Shown here piece after piece: positions 45,020 to 53,595 of a stretch of 64,000 nt of DNA. How positions within the stretch are numbered: the stretch's first letter is position 1; every line of letters begins with the position of its first letter. Below the pieces are notes generated by a model. That model ran no database searches. It was not told the DNA's origin and saw only the letters and a list, made by a program, of their open reading frames with translations. The stretch comes from Myxococcus stipitatus (GTDB lineage: Bacteria > Myxococcota > Myxococcia > Myxococcales > Myxococcaceae), in assembly GCF_037414475.1 (NCBI RefSeq), contig NZ_CP147913.1, forward strand, positions 9,558,501-9,622,500, written 5' to 3'. The position numbers were made by a program, and so were the translations under genes.

Positions 45020-46417
45020 TCAGGCCGGGACGAGCTGGTCTGCGATGCGGGCGAGGTCGGAGACGGAGGTCACCACCACGGCCTGGTGGCAGTGCTTCTC
45101 GTAGGTGAGCATCTCGCTGTCGCCAACGCCCCAGTTGCCCCGGTCCTCGGGGCAGATCCACAACACGCGCTTGGCCTTGCGGCGCAGGTCCTTCAGGGCC
45201 CAGACGTTGTTGGCGTTGTAGTTGTTGCGCCCGTCGCCAATGACCATGAGGGTGGTGCGGCGGGTGATGCTGCCCAGGTGGTCCCGGGTGAAGTCGGCCA
45301 GCGCTCGGCCATAGTTGGAGTTGGCGCTGAGCGACACCGTCTTGCCCGCCGTCGCCATGTCGATGGCCTCGTCCACGTCCAGGTCCTTGAAGTACTGCGT
45401 CACCTCGCCCACGTCGGACACGAAGACGAACGAGCGCACGCGCACGAACAGCGACTGCATCGTGTGCATGAACAGCAACATCATCCGCGACGCGTTGCGG
45501 ACCGAGTCGGACACATCGCACAGCACCACCAACTCCGGGCGCTCCGGGCGGCGGCTCTTGAACTGAGGCACCATGGGAACGCCGCCCCAGGTCATGTTCC
45601 GGCGCAGGGTGCGGCGCACGTTCAGCGCGCCCTTGCGGTGCGAGCGCTGACGGCGGATGAGCCGGCTGCGCAGCTTCTCCGCCAGGGTGCGAACAGCGGA
45701 CTCCATCTGGTCCACCTCCGCCTGGGAGAGCAGGTGCAGCGGCTTGTCCGCCACGGTGTCGGTGCGGCGACGGATGCGAGCCTCCGCCTGGCGCTTCACC
45801 TCCTGGCGCGCGGCGTCTTCAATCTTCCGCATGGCTGCGGCGACGTGGCGCGAGACAATCTCCACGCCCTCGGGAGCAATGCCCCGCGCGCGCAGCTCAT
45901 CCTCCAGGGACTTCATGTCGGAGCGAGCGCGCTCCATGCCCGCGCCCGCCAGAAGACGCCGAGCGAAGAAGCCGGCCTGAAGCGGGCTCTCCAGCCGCGA
46001 CATGTCCAACTGGAGTGACGCCATCCGGAAGATCTGCGCCAGCCGCGCCCGGTCGCCCTCGAGCACGGCCTGCGCCAAGGGGGACATCTCCGGCAGGAGC
46101 AGGTTCATCTGGAAGGTGACCATCTTGAGGATGTCCCCATCCAGATAGCCCTCTTCCTCGAGCTGCGCGGCCAGGGACTTGTCGATGGCCTCGAACGTCG
46201 CTGCCGCGCCGGAGAAGAAGAAGTTGAAGGCGCGGTTGAATGTGTCCACGTCCATCTCGCGCTTCACCAGCGTGGTGCGCAGCACCGCGCGGAACAGCTC
46301 GCGCTCGGTCAGCCCCACTTCGACGGTGGCCCGCAGGGCGTCCTGGACCTCGGACGTGCTCACGCGCACGCCGTTCTGTCGAAGCACCTCGGCGAACTCG
46401 ACGATGCGGGCGTCCAT
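45020..46417 (-). CDS. CoxE-like VWA domain protein
   Basis: 465 residues. The N-terminal two thirds are helical and charged. The C-terminal third is a von Willebrand factor A domain with a MIDAS motif DVSDS at residues 301-305. The layout matches the CoxE/YehP-like VWA family whose members commonly act with MoxR AAA+ ATPases as metal-insertion or complex-assembly chaperones; no MoxR gene is in the window. The stop lies seven bases from the end of the convergent endonuclease remnant. The start ATG is one base from the stop of the upstream RNA methyltransferase gene, so the two are translationally linked. Confidence 0.9.
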   Translation of the reverse strand: MDARIVEFAEVLRQNGVRVSTSEVQDALRATVEVGLTERELFRAVLRTTLVKREMDVDTFNRAFNFFFSGAAATFEAIDKSLAAQLEEEGYLDGDILKMVTFQMNLLLPEMSPLAQAVLEGDRARLAQIFRMASLQLDMSRLESPLQAGFFARRLLAGAGMERARSDMKSLEDELRARGIAPEGVEIVSRHVAAAMRKIEDAARQEVKRQAEARIRRRTDTVADKPLHLLSQAEVDQMESAVRTLAEKLRSRLIRRQRSHRKGALNVRRTLRRNMTWGGVPMVPQFKSRRPERPELVVLCDVSDSVRNASRMMLLFMHTMQSLFVRVRSFVFVSDVGEVTQYFKDLDVDEAIDMATAGKTVSLSANSNYGRALADFTRDHLGSITRRTTLMVIGDGRNNYNANNVWALKDLRRKAKRVLWICPEDRGNWGVGDSEMLTYEKHCHQAVVVTSVSDLARIADQLVPA

Positions 46418-46418
46418 C

Positions 46419-47717
46419 TCAGGCCTTCCCCTTCTCGAACGACATCACGGCTTCCACGTGGTGCGTCTGAGGGAACATGTCCACCACCTGGAGCGCCACG
46501 GGGCGGTAGCCCGCTTCAATCACCCCCGCGCCATCGCGAGCCAGCGAGGCCGGATCGCAAGCGACGTACACCACCCGCCGGATGCCCAGCGCCACCATCC
46601 ACTTCGCCAGCCCCGGAGCCCCCGCGCGAGGCGGGTCCGCCAGGCACACGTCGAACCGGCGCCCCTCGGAGACCAGGCCGTCACACACCTTGCGAGCATC
46701 CCCCTGCACGAAGCGGACATTGCCGACCCCGGCCTCCCGGGCACTCCGCTGCGCCAGCTCCACGCCCACCGGAGACGACTCCACGCCCAGCACCGATGCC
46801 GCACCGGCCGCCAGCGGGAAGGTGAAGTTTCCGTTCCCGGAGTACAGCTCCAGCACGGAGTCCGCCTCCCGCGCCGCCAGCTCGAAGATGGCCGAGGTGA
46901 CCAACCCCACGTTGGCCTCCGCATGGGCCTGCGCGAAGGCATCCGGCCGCAGATACAGCGGGACTTCCGGACGCAGCGGAGACAGCGAGCGCAACACGGG
47001 CTTGCCCAGGAGCCGAGGCGAACCCTCCTTCGGCACCAGCACCGCGCCTTCCAGCCGCAGCGCGCGCACCGCGGCCTCCGCTGCCTCCTGGTGCCGCGAG
47101 GTCACCGGCCCGCTGATCATCACCGCGAACGCGGCCTTGTCTCCCTCAGCCAGCAGGAGCACCTCCTCGGTGTCCTTCGCCAGGGGCTTGAGCAGCGGCG
47201 CCAGCTTCCCGGGCAACTCCGCGAGCGCGGGCGTGAGGGCGCCACACTCGGCCACCGCGAGGCGCTCGTGACTGCGCCGACTGAAGTAGCCCAGCGAGCC
47301 CTTGCCCACCGGATGCAGCACCGCGCGGCGGCGATAGCCCCAGTCCCGAGGCGCGACGAGCAGCGGACGGACCTCGAAGTCCTCCCGCTTCATGTGCCCC
47401 AGGTGCTCCAAGGTCGAGAGGACGATCTCCTGCTTGGCGCGGCGCTGGGCGGACTCGGCCAGGCCCAACCAGTCGCAGCCACCACAGTCGCTCGCCAGGG
47501 AGCACGGCGCCTGGCGGCGATCAGGTCCAGGCGTCACGACCTCGCGCAACAGACCGCGCAGCACGCGGCCCTGGGCCTCCAGGTGGACCCGCACGGTGTC
47601 GCCAGGGAAGGCGCCAGGGATGAAGACGGTGCGTCCCTGCCAGGACGCGACGCCCTCGCCGAGCTGCCCGAGGCGCTCGACGGTCAATGCGATGGGAGTT
47701 TCAGGGAGGGGCAGCAT
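46419..47717 (-). CDS. RlmD/RumA-family RNA m5U methyltransferase
   Basis: A 432-residue protein with an N-terminal TRAM domain and a four-Cys Fe-S site (Cys72, Cys78, Cys81 in CGGC, Cys158). The SAM-binding motif is ELYSGNGNF near 290. The catalytic motifs are DPPRAG (361-366) and the nucleophile Cys387 in VACDPASLARD; Ala replaces the usual Ser before the Cys. The last conserved block is DMFPQTHHVEAV. It methylates uridine at C5 in rRNA (E. coli RlmD: U1939 of 23S), with the exact target unproven here. It is 33 bases downstream of the PilZ-like gene. Confidence 0.93.
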   Translation of the reverse strand: MLPLPETPIALTVERLGQLGEGVASWQGRTVFIPGAFPGDTVRVHLEAQGRVLRGLLREVVTPGPDRRQAPCSLASDCGGCDWLGLAESAQRRAKQEIVLSTLEHLGHMKREDFEVRPLLVAPRDWGYRRRAVLHPVGKGSLGYFSRRSHERLAVAECGALTPALAELPGKLAPLLKPLAKDTEEVLLLAEGDKAAFAVMISGPVTSRHQEAAEAAVRALRLEGAVLVPKEGSPRLLGKPVLRSLSPLRPEVPLYLRPDAFAQAHAEANVGLVTSAIFELAAREADSVLELYSGNGNFTFPLAAGAASVLGVESSPVGVELAQRSAREAGVGNVRFVQGDARKVCDGLVSEGRRFDVCLADPPRAGAPGLAKWMVALGIRRVVYVACDPASLARDGAGVIEAGYRPVALQVVDMFPQTHHVEAVMSFEKGKA

Positions 47718-47750
47718 GCAGGCGCTCGTGGTGGCGCCTGGTGGGGCGCC

Positions 47751-48134
47751 CTACTTCCGGGTCGCTTCTTCCGGGAGCTCCGAGCGCAACCGCTCCACGA
47801 ACTCCCCGATACGCGACCGCTTGTCGTCGTCAACGTCCAGGAACTCCACCGCCATCCCCGGAGACTGCGAGGAAGGGGTGCCGAGTGCGTTGGTGCGCGT
47901 CACCCGGCCCTTCAGCTCCACCGGGAAGTGCGCGCCCGGCAGGGTCACCAACAGCCGCACCACCGTGTCCACCGGCAGCGGTTTGTCGGTGTTGATGTAG
48001 AGGCCGCCTCGAGACAGGTTGACGGCCCAGTCCGTCACGAAGCCCGCCACGCTGCGGTAGGCCACCGGGAGCTCGTACTCGACGCGCGGCGCGCGGTGGT
48101 CGATGGGGTTCAGCTTCTCCGAGGTGTCCGCCAT
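47751..48134 (-). CDS. PilZ-like protein with degenerate c-di-GMP site
   Basis: A 127-residue PilZ-fold protein. The NLSRGG motif matches (D/N)xSxxG, but the upstream arginine motif is only HRAPR, not the canonical RxxxR, so c-di-GMP binding is doubtful. Single-domain PilZ-like proteins with altered arginine motifs are common in Myxococcales, where some act in motility or signalling. It sits between scoB (70 bases upstream) and the RNA methyltransferase gene on the same strand. Confidence 0.85.
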   Translation of the reverse strand: MADTSEKLNPIDHRAPRVEYELPVAYRSVAGFVTDWAVNLSRGGLYINTDKPLPVDTVVRLLVTLPGAHFPVELKGRVTRTNALGTPSSQSPGMAVEFLDVDDDKRSRIGEFVERLRSELPEEATRK

Positions 48135-48204
48135 GGGAAGGGCTCCGCCGGGGAAGTTTCGTCCGTACCACCCTCCCCCAGCGGCGCACCTTAGCCCCGT
48201 GCGC

Positions 48205-48861
48205 TCAGACTTTCATCTCGCGCACGTCGGGGGCGATCTTCAGCTTGGGCTCGGTGAGCTTCTGCACCAGCTCCACCGTCACGCCCGGGGCCAGCTCGCG
48301 CAACACCAGGCCCTCCGGCGTCACGTCGATGTAGGCGTGGTCCGTGACGATGTGGTGCACGCACTTGAGGCCCGTCAGCGGCAGCGAACACTTCTTGAGG
48401 ATCTTCGGCTGCCCCTCCTTGTTCGCGTGCTCCATGGCCACGTAGATGCGCTTGGCGCCCACGGCCAGGTCCATGGCGCCACCCATTCCCTTGACCATCT
48501 TCCCGGGAATCATCCAGTTGGCCAGGTCGCCTTCCTCGCTGACCTCCATGGCGCCCAGCACGGCCATGTCGATGTGGCCGCCCCGAATCATCCCGAACGA
48601 CAGGGCCGAGTCGAAGAACGAGGCGCCCCGCACCGTCGTCACCGTCTCCTTGCCCGCGTTGATGAGGTCCGGGTCTTCCTTGCCCGCCTCGGGATAGGGC
48701 CCGATGCCCAGCAGGCCGTTCTCCGACTGGAGCACCACCTCCACGCCCTCGGGGATGTAGTTGGGGACCAGCGTGGGGATGCCGATGCCCAGGTTGACGT
48801 AGAAGCCGTCCCGCAGCTCCTGCGCGATGCGCTTCGCGAGTTGTTCACGAGTCAGTGGCAT
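48205..48861 (-). CDS. scoB: 3-oxoacid CoA-transferase subunit B
   Basis: 218 residues of the beta-type CoA-transferase family. The catalytic glutamate is Glu47 in SENGLLG, and the N-terminus LAKRIAQEL...NLGIGIPT is typical. With subunit A it transfers CoA from succinyl-CoA to acetoacetate (or the reverse), linking ketone-body or acetoacetate metabolism to the thiolase encoded upstream. The ATG at 48861 is chosen because GAGGACCCC precedes it directly; the longer frame runs into scoA. The gap to the scoA stop is seven bases. Confidence 0.94.
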   Translation of the reverse strand: MPLTREQLAKRIAQELRDGFYVNLGIGIPTLVPNYIPEGVEVVLQSENGLLGIGPYPEAGKEDPDLINAGKETVTTVRGASFFDSALSFGMIRGGHIDMAVLGAMEVSEEGDLANWMIPGKMVKGMGGAMDLAVGAKRIYVAMEHANKEGQPKILKKCSLPLTGLKCVHHIVTDHAYIDVTPEGLVLRELAPGVTVELVQKLTEPKLKIAPDVREMKV

Positions 48862-48868
48862 GGGGTCC

Positions 48869-49567
48869 TCAGGCCGACTTGCGGACGGTGCGCCGCTCAA
48901 TCCACTTCTGGAGGTTCTTCGCCTGGACGATGCGCTTCACGAAGATGCTGGGGATGTGCACCTGGTCCGGGTCCAGCTCACCGGGCTGCACGATCTCCTC
49001 GGCCTCCACGATGGTGACCTTGGCCGCCATGCACATCATCGGGGAGAAGTTTCGCGCCGTCTTGTTGAACACCAGGTTGCCCCAGGTGTCCGCCTTCGCC
49101 GCGTGGATGATGGCGAAGTCCGCCTTCAGCGGCGTCTCCAGCACGTGGAGCCGCCCGTCGATGATGCGCGACTCCTTGCCCTCGGCGATCTGCGTGCCGG
49201 CGCCCGTCGGCGTGAAGAAGCCGCCAATGCCGCAGCCGCCCGCGCGGATGCGCTCGGCCAGGGTGCCCTGCGGGTTGAGCTCCACCTCCAGCTCGCCGGA
49301 GAGGTACTGGCGCTCGAACTCCTTGTTCTCTCCCACGTAGCTCGACACCATCTTCTTCACCTGCTTGTTCTGGAGCAGGATGCCCAGGCCAAGCTCGGTG
49401 GTGCCGCAGTTGTTGGAGATGATGGTGAGGTTCTTCACGCCCTTGCGGTGAAGCGCCTCGATGAGATTCTCAGGATTGCCGCACAGCCCGAAGCCGCCGC
49501 TCATCAGCGTGCAGCCATCCGGGATGTCGGCGACCGCCTCGTCCGCGCTCGCGTAGACCTTGTTCAT
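48869..49567 (-). CDS. scoA: 3-oxoacid CoA-transferase subunit A
   Basis: 232 residues of the alpha-type CoA-transferase family with the glycine-rich [13 protein letters not shown] CoA-binding loop near the N-terminus and the [11 protein letters not shown] motif. The start ATG at 49567 has GGAGGGCGA immediately upstream, which rules out the longer frame. It is placed between thiolase and scoB in the same direction, so thiolase-scoA-scoB reads as one acetoacetate/acetyl-CoA interconversion operon. Confidence 0.95.
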   Translation of the reverse strand: MNKVYASADEAVADIPDGCTLMSGGFGLCGNPENLIEALHRKGVKNLTIISNNCGTTELGLGILLQNKQVKKMVSSYVGENKEFERQYLSGELEVELNPQGTLAERIRAGGCGIGGFFTPTGAGTQIAEGKESRIIDGRLHVLETPLKADFAIIHAAKADTWGNLVFNKTARNFSPMMCMAAKVTIVEAEEIVQPGELDPDQVHIPSIFVKRIVQAKNLQKWIERRTVRKSA

Positions 49568-49623
49568 TCGCCCTCCGATAACGGAAACGGGGTGAAGGCC
49601 ACTTGGAGAGGCCCCCACCCCGC

Positions 49624-49643
49624 CCCTCTCCCTAGGGAGAGGG
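49624..49643. repeat. Perfect 20-bp palindrome in the thiolase-scoA spacer
   Basis: CCCTCTCCCTAGGGAGAGGG is an exact inverted repeat centred on CTAG. It is flanked by a C-rich GAGGCCCCCACCCCGCC stretch on the scoA side. This CCCTCTCCC/GGGAGAGGG design recurs as a dispersed extragenic palindrome in many bacterial genomes. It starts just after the thiolase stop, so in the transcript it forms a hairpin that could stabilise the thiolase message or attenuate read-through. Confidence 0.75.
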
Positions 49644-49648
49644 ATGAA

Positions 49649-50830
49649 CTACCGCTCCACCATCAGCGCGATGCCCTCGCCGCCGCCGATGCACAGCGAC
49701 GCGACGCCCCGCTTCTTGCCCTGGTCCTTCATCGTCTGCAGCAGCGTCACCAGCACGCGCGCACCCGACGCGCCGATGGGGTGACCCAGCACCACGCCGC
49801 CGCCGCGCACGTTCACCTTGGCCGGGTCCAACCCGAGGATGCGGTTGTTGGCGATGGACACCACCGCGAACGCCTCGTTGATCTCCCACAGGTCCACGTC
49901 GGAGGCCGCCACGCCCTTCTTCTTCAGGAGCGTGTTGATGGCGTCCGCCGGAGCGATGGTGAACTCCACGGGCTTGCGCGCCGCCTGCGCGTAGCCGGTG
50001 ATGCGGCCGAGGATGGTCTTCCCCTCCGCCTTCGCCCGCTCCTCGCTCATCAGCACCAGCGCCGCGGCGCCGTCGTTGATGGAGGACGCGTTGGCGGCCG
50101 TCACCGTGCCGTCCTTCTTGAACACGGGCTTCAGGCCCGGAATCTTGTCCGGCTTGGCGTTGCGAGGACCCTCGTCCTCGGACACCGTCGTCTCCTCACC
50201 CGGCTTCTTGCCCGGAATCACCACGGGGACGATCTCCGCGGCGAACAGGCCCTCCTTCTGGGACTGGATGGCGCGGCGGGTGGACTCCAGCGCGAACTCG
50301 TCCTGCTGCGCGCGGCTGATGTTCTGCGACGTGGCGCACTCCTCGGCGCAGTTGCCCATGTGGACGTTGCCGTACACGTCCCAGAGGCCGTCGTGGATCA
50401 TCGCGTCCTTGAACTCCACGTTGCCCATGCGCGCGCCGCCACGCATCGTGTGGCTGATGTAGGGCGCGTTGCTCATGGACTCCATGCCGCCCACGACGAC
50501 GACGTCCGCCTCGCCCAGGGCGATGGCCTGCGCGCCCGCGATGACGGCCTTGAGGCCGGAGCCACAGACCTTGTTGAGCGTGGTGGCGGGAACGCCCTCG
50601 GGCAGGCCGGCGAACAGCGTGGCCTGACGGGCAGGCGCCTGGCCGACACCCGCCTGGAGCACGTTGCCCATGATGACCTCTTGCACGGCCTCGGGCTTCA
50701 CGCCCGCGCGCTCCAACGCGGCCTTGATGGCCACCGCGCCCAGCTGCGGAGCCGTCAGCTTGGAGAGCGCCCCCTGGAAGGCGCCGATGGGAGTACGGGC
50801 CGCGCCCACGATGACGACGTCACGAGCCAT
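49649..50830 (-). CDS. Acetyl-CoA C-acetyltransferase (thiolase)
   Basis: A 393-residue thiolase II. The acyl-accepting Cys89 is in NKVCGSGLKA, His350 is in GHPIGASG, and the second catalytic Cys380 is in CIGGGEG at the C-terminus. The length is standard. The ATG at 50830 has a strong AGGAGG about ten bases upstream. It condenses or cleaves acetoacetyl-CoA; adjacent scoA and scoB indicate acetoacetate use or ketone-body turnover rather than polyhydroxybutyrate synthesis, for which no genes are nearby. Confidence 0.95.
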   Translation of the reverse strand: MARDVVIVGAARTPIGAFQGALSKLTAPQLGAVAIKAALERAGVKPEAVQEVIMGNVLQAGVGQAPARQATLFAGLPEGVPATTLNKVCGSGLKAVIAGAQAIALGEADVVVVGGMESMSNAPYISHTMRGGARMGNVEFKDAMIHDGLWDVYGNVHMGNCAEECATSQNISRAQQDEFALESTRRAIQSQKEGLFAAEIVPVVIPGKKPGEETTVSEDEGPRNAKPDKIPGLKPVFKKDGTVTAANASSINDGAAALVLMSEERAKAEGKTILGRITGYAQAARKPVEFTIAPADAINTLLKKKGVAASDVDLWEINEAFAVVSIANNRILGLDPAKVNVRGGGVVLGHPIGASGARVLVTLLQTMKDQGKKRGVASLCIGGGEGIALMVER

Positions 50831-50851
50831 GAAAACTGCCTCCTCTTGAGG

Positions 50852-51190
50852 GTGTGCGGATGTCCTTCGATAACAGCGGCGGGGGCACTTATCACCGGGC
50901 GTTCCCCGGAGTTCAAGCGTCCTCGCTCGGCCTTCCGACGGGAGCGTCCGCGGCTCGCGACGCACCGCGAAATCCAGCCCAACCCCTCGGACTTCCTCTC
51001 GCTTTCCGCAGCCCCACCACCCGACCGGTCGGACGCTCATGCCCTCGCGCCACCAGAATTTGACCCTCGGGTACAAAAATCCATCGCTCAGGTCGAGAAG
51101 CTGCTCGGCCACGTGCACGGACGCATCATCGTGCAGCACGCTCCGGGGGACCTTCGGACGCTGCCCACGTTCCCCGGCTACCTCGAGTAG
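50852..51190 (+). CDS. Possible small protein of unknown function
   Basis: An open frame divergent from thiolase and convergent with rpsA, ending in TAG at 51188-51190, 18 bases before the rpsA terminator hairpin. Most of its length shows the high third-position G+C of real genes here (about nine tenths over the last 36 codons). The C-terminal half, around QKSIAQVEKLLGHVHGRII, looks like a normal amphipathic helix. Against it, there is no ATG in frame; the GTG at 50852 is the best start and lies in the thiolase leader. A frameshift from the ATG at 51039 is an alternative. No family recognised. Confidence 0.3.
   Translation: MCGCPSITAAGALITGRSPEFKRPRSAFRRERPRLATHREIQPNPSDFLSLSAAPPPDRSDAHALAPPEFDPRVQKSIAQVEKLLGHVHGRIIVQHAPGDLRTLPTFPGYLE
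51021..51032. promoter_or_regulatory. Candidate TetR-type operator upstream of thiolase
   Basis: CCGACCGGTCGG is a perfect 12-bp palindrome in the only sizeable gap upstream of the thiolase-scoA-scoB genes, about 190 bases before the thiolase ATG. It resembles the (A)CCGACCGGTCGG(T) sites of TetR-family regulators of acyl-CoA metabolism. No regulator gene is in the window and the site also falls inside the uncertain small plus-strand frame. Confidence 0.4.
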
Positions 51191-51208
51191 TCGCCCCCGG
51201 AAACGGCA

Positions 51209-51240
51209 ACGGCCGGGCCCCCTCTCGGGAACCCGGCCGT
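51209..51240. terminator. rpsA terminator hairpin
   Basis: The arms ACGGCCGGG (51209-51217) and CCCGGCCGT (51232-51240) are perfectly complementary over nine G+C-rich pairs with a 14-base loop. The hairpin begins 25 bases beyond the rpsA stop and is followed, on the rpsA strand, by a weak GTTGCCGTTT tract. It could serve both converging frames. Confidence 0.65.
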
Positions 51241-51265
51241 CACGCCGTGAGGCGCCCGCCGACGA

Positions 51266-52978
<1,713 letters not shown>

Positions 52979-53063
52979 GGAGTTGGAAGTCCTTTGAAAC
53001 GGTACAGCTGCCCCCTGATTTGATGGACGTGCCTCCTGCGGGGCGCAACGGGAGTCCACGGAC

Positions 53064-53081
53064 GTCCCCACCACTGGGGAC
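53064..53081. promoter_or_regulatory. Hairpin in the rpsA leader
   Basis: GTCCCC (53064-53069) and GGGGAC (53076-53081) form a perfect six-pair stem with a six-base loop, within the untranslated leader between the rpsA promoter and start. On the plus strand it is followed by CTTTTG, so it also has the shape of a weak terminator for transcription running against rpsA. S1 genes are often autoregulated through their leaders, so either role is possible. Confidence 0.4.
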
Positions 53082-53099
53082 TTTTGAATGAAGCCGCGC

Positions 53100-53129
53100 A
53101 CCCTAGACACCGCTGATTCCGGTAGTCAA
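53100..53129 (-). promoter_or_regulatory. Candidate sigma-70 promoter of rpsA
   Basis: Read on the minus strand: TTGACT (53129-53124), 18-base spacer, TAGGGT (53105-53100). The -35 matches five of six consensus bases and the -10 keeps the key first T, second A and last T. It would give a leader of roughly 115 bases before the rpsA ATG at 52978. Confidence 0.5.
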
Positions 53130-53595
53130 GCGAGCTCGTGCCCCATGTGCTGATCGGTGGATGCGCTCCCCCGGGACTGTCAAGGCCCTGAGGTCAGTGC
53201 ATCCACGCGGTTGTTGCCTGGAACGCTCACCCTTCGAGCGCCCTGCCCGCTTCCTTGGAAGCGAGCGGCCGGGAACTTACTCGAAAAATCCACTCAAATG
53301 CGACCCACTTCGGCGGCCTTCGTTCCGTTCGCAGGGCGAGGCCCACGAGTCCGGTGCCCGGCGTGAGACATGGGGGAAGGTGCGCCCGGGGGGGTGGACT
53401 TTGTTCCCGCACGTCGGCGGCCGCGGGCCTCTCCCCTTCCTTCCTCCTTCAGACCCGTTGCTGACGTCCCTCCGCACGAGAGCGTGCTCCCTGGACACGG
53501 CGCCGTGTGTACTGGGAGTGAGAGAAGGGCCTAGAATGCTCAGTTCTCCACTCTATTCAGTTTTCCCCCTGCTCGCTGGCCCGCCCGGGAGCCCC
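53130..53595. other. 466-base divergent intergenic region
   Basis: The region lies between the rpsA promoter and the surface-protein start. An open frame continuous with the surface-protein gene extends back to 53161. It is Arg/Pro-rich, has no signal or domain and ignores the obvious signal peptide start, so it is not taken as coding. Promoter elements for the surface protein presumably lie near 53480-53580, where short A+T-rich patches occur, but none is clear. Confidence 0.4.

Noticed and set aside
48827-50830. First part of a 787-codon plus-strand frame across scoA and thiolase
   Set aside because: It is antisense to two well-defined enzymes. Only the tail beyond the thiolase gene (after about 50850) was kept as a low-confidence candidate.
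53161-53595. N-terminal extension of the MYXO-CTERM surface protein
   Set aside because: It would bury a textbook signal peptide 145 residues inside the protein and the extension has no domain-like composition.
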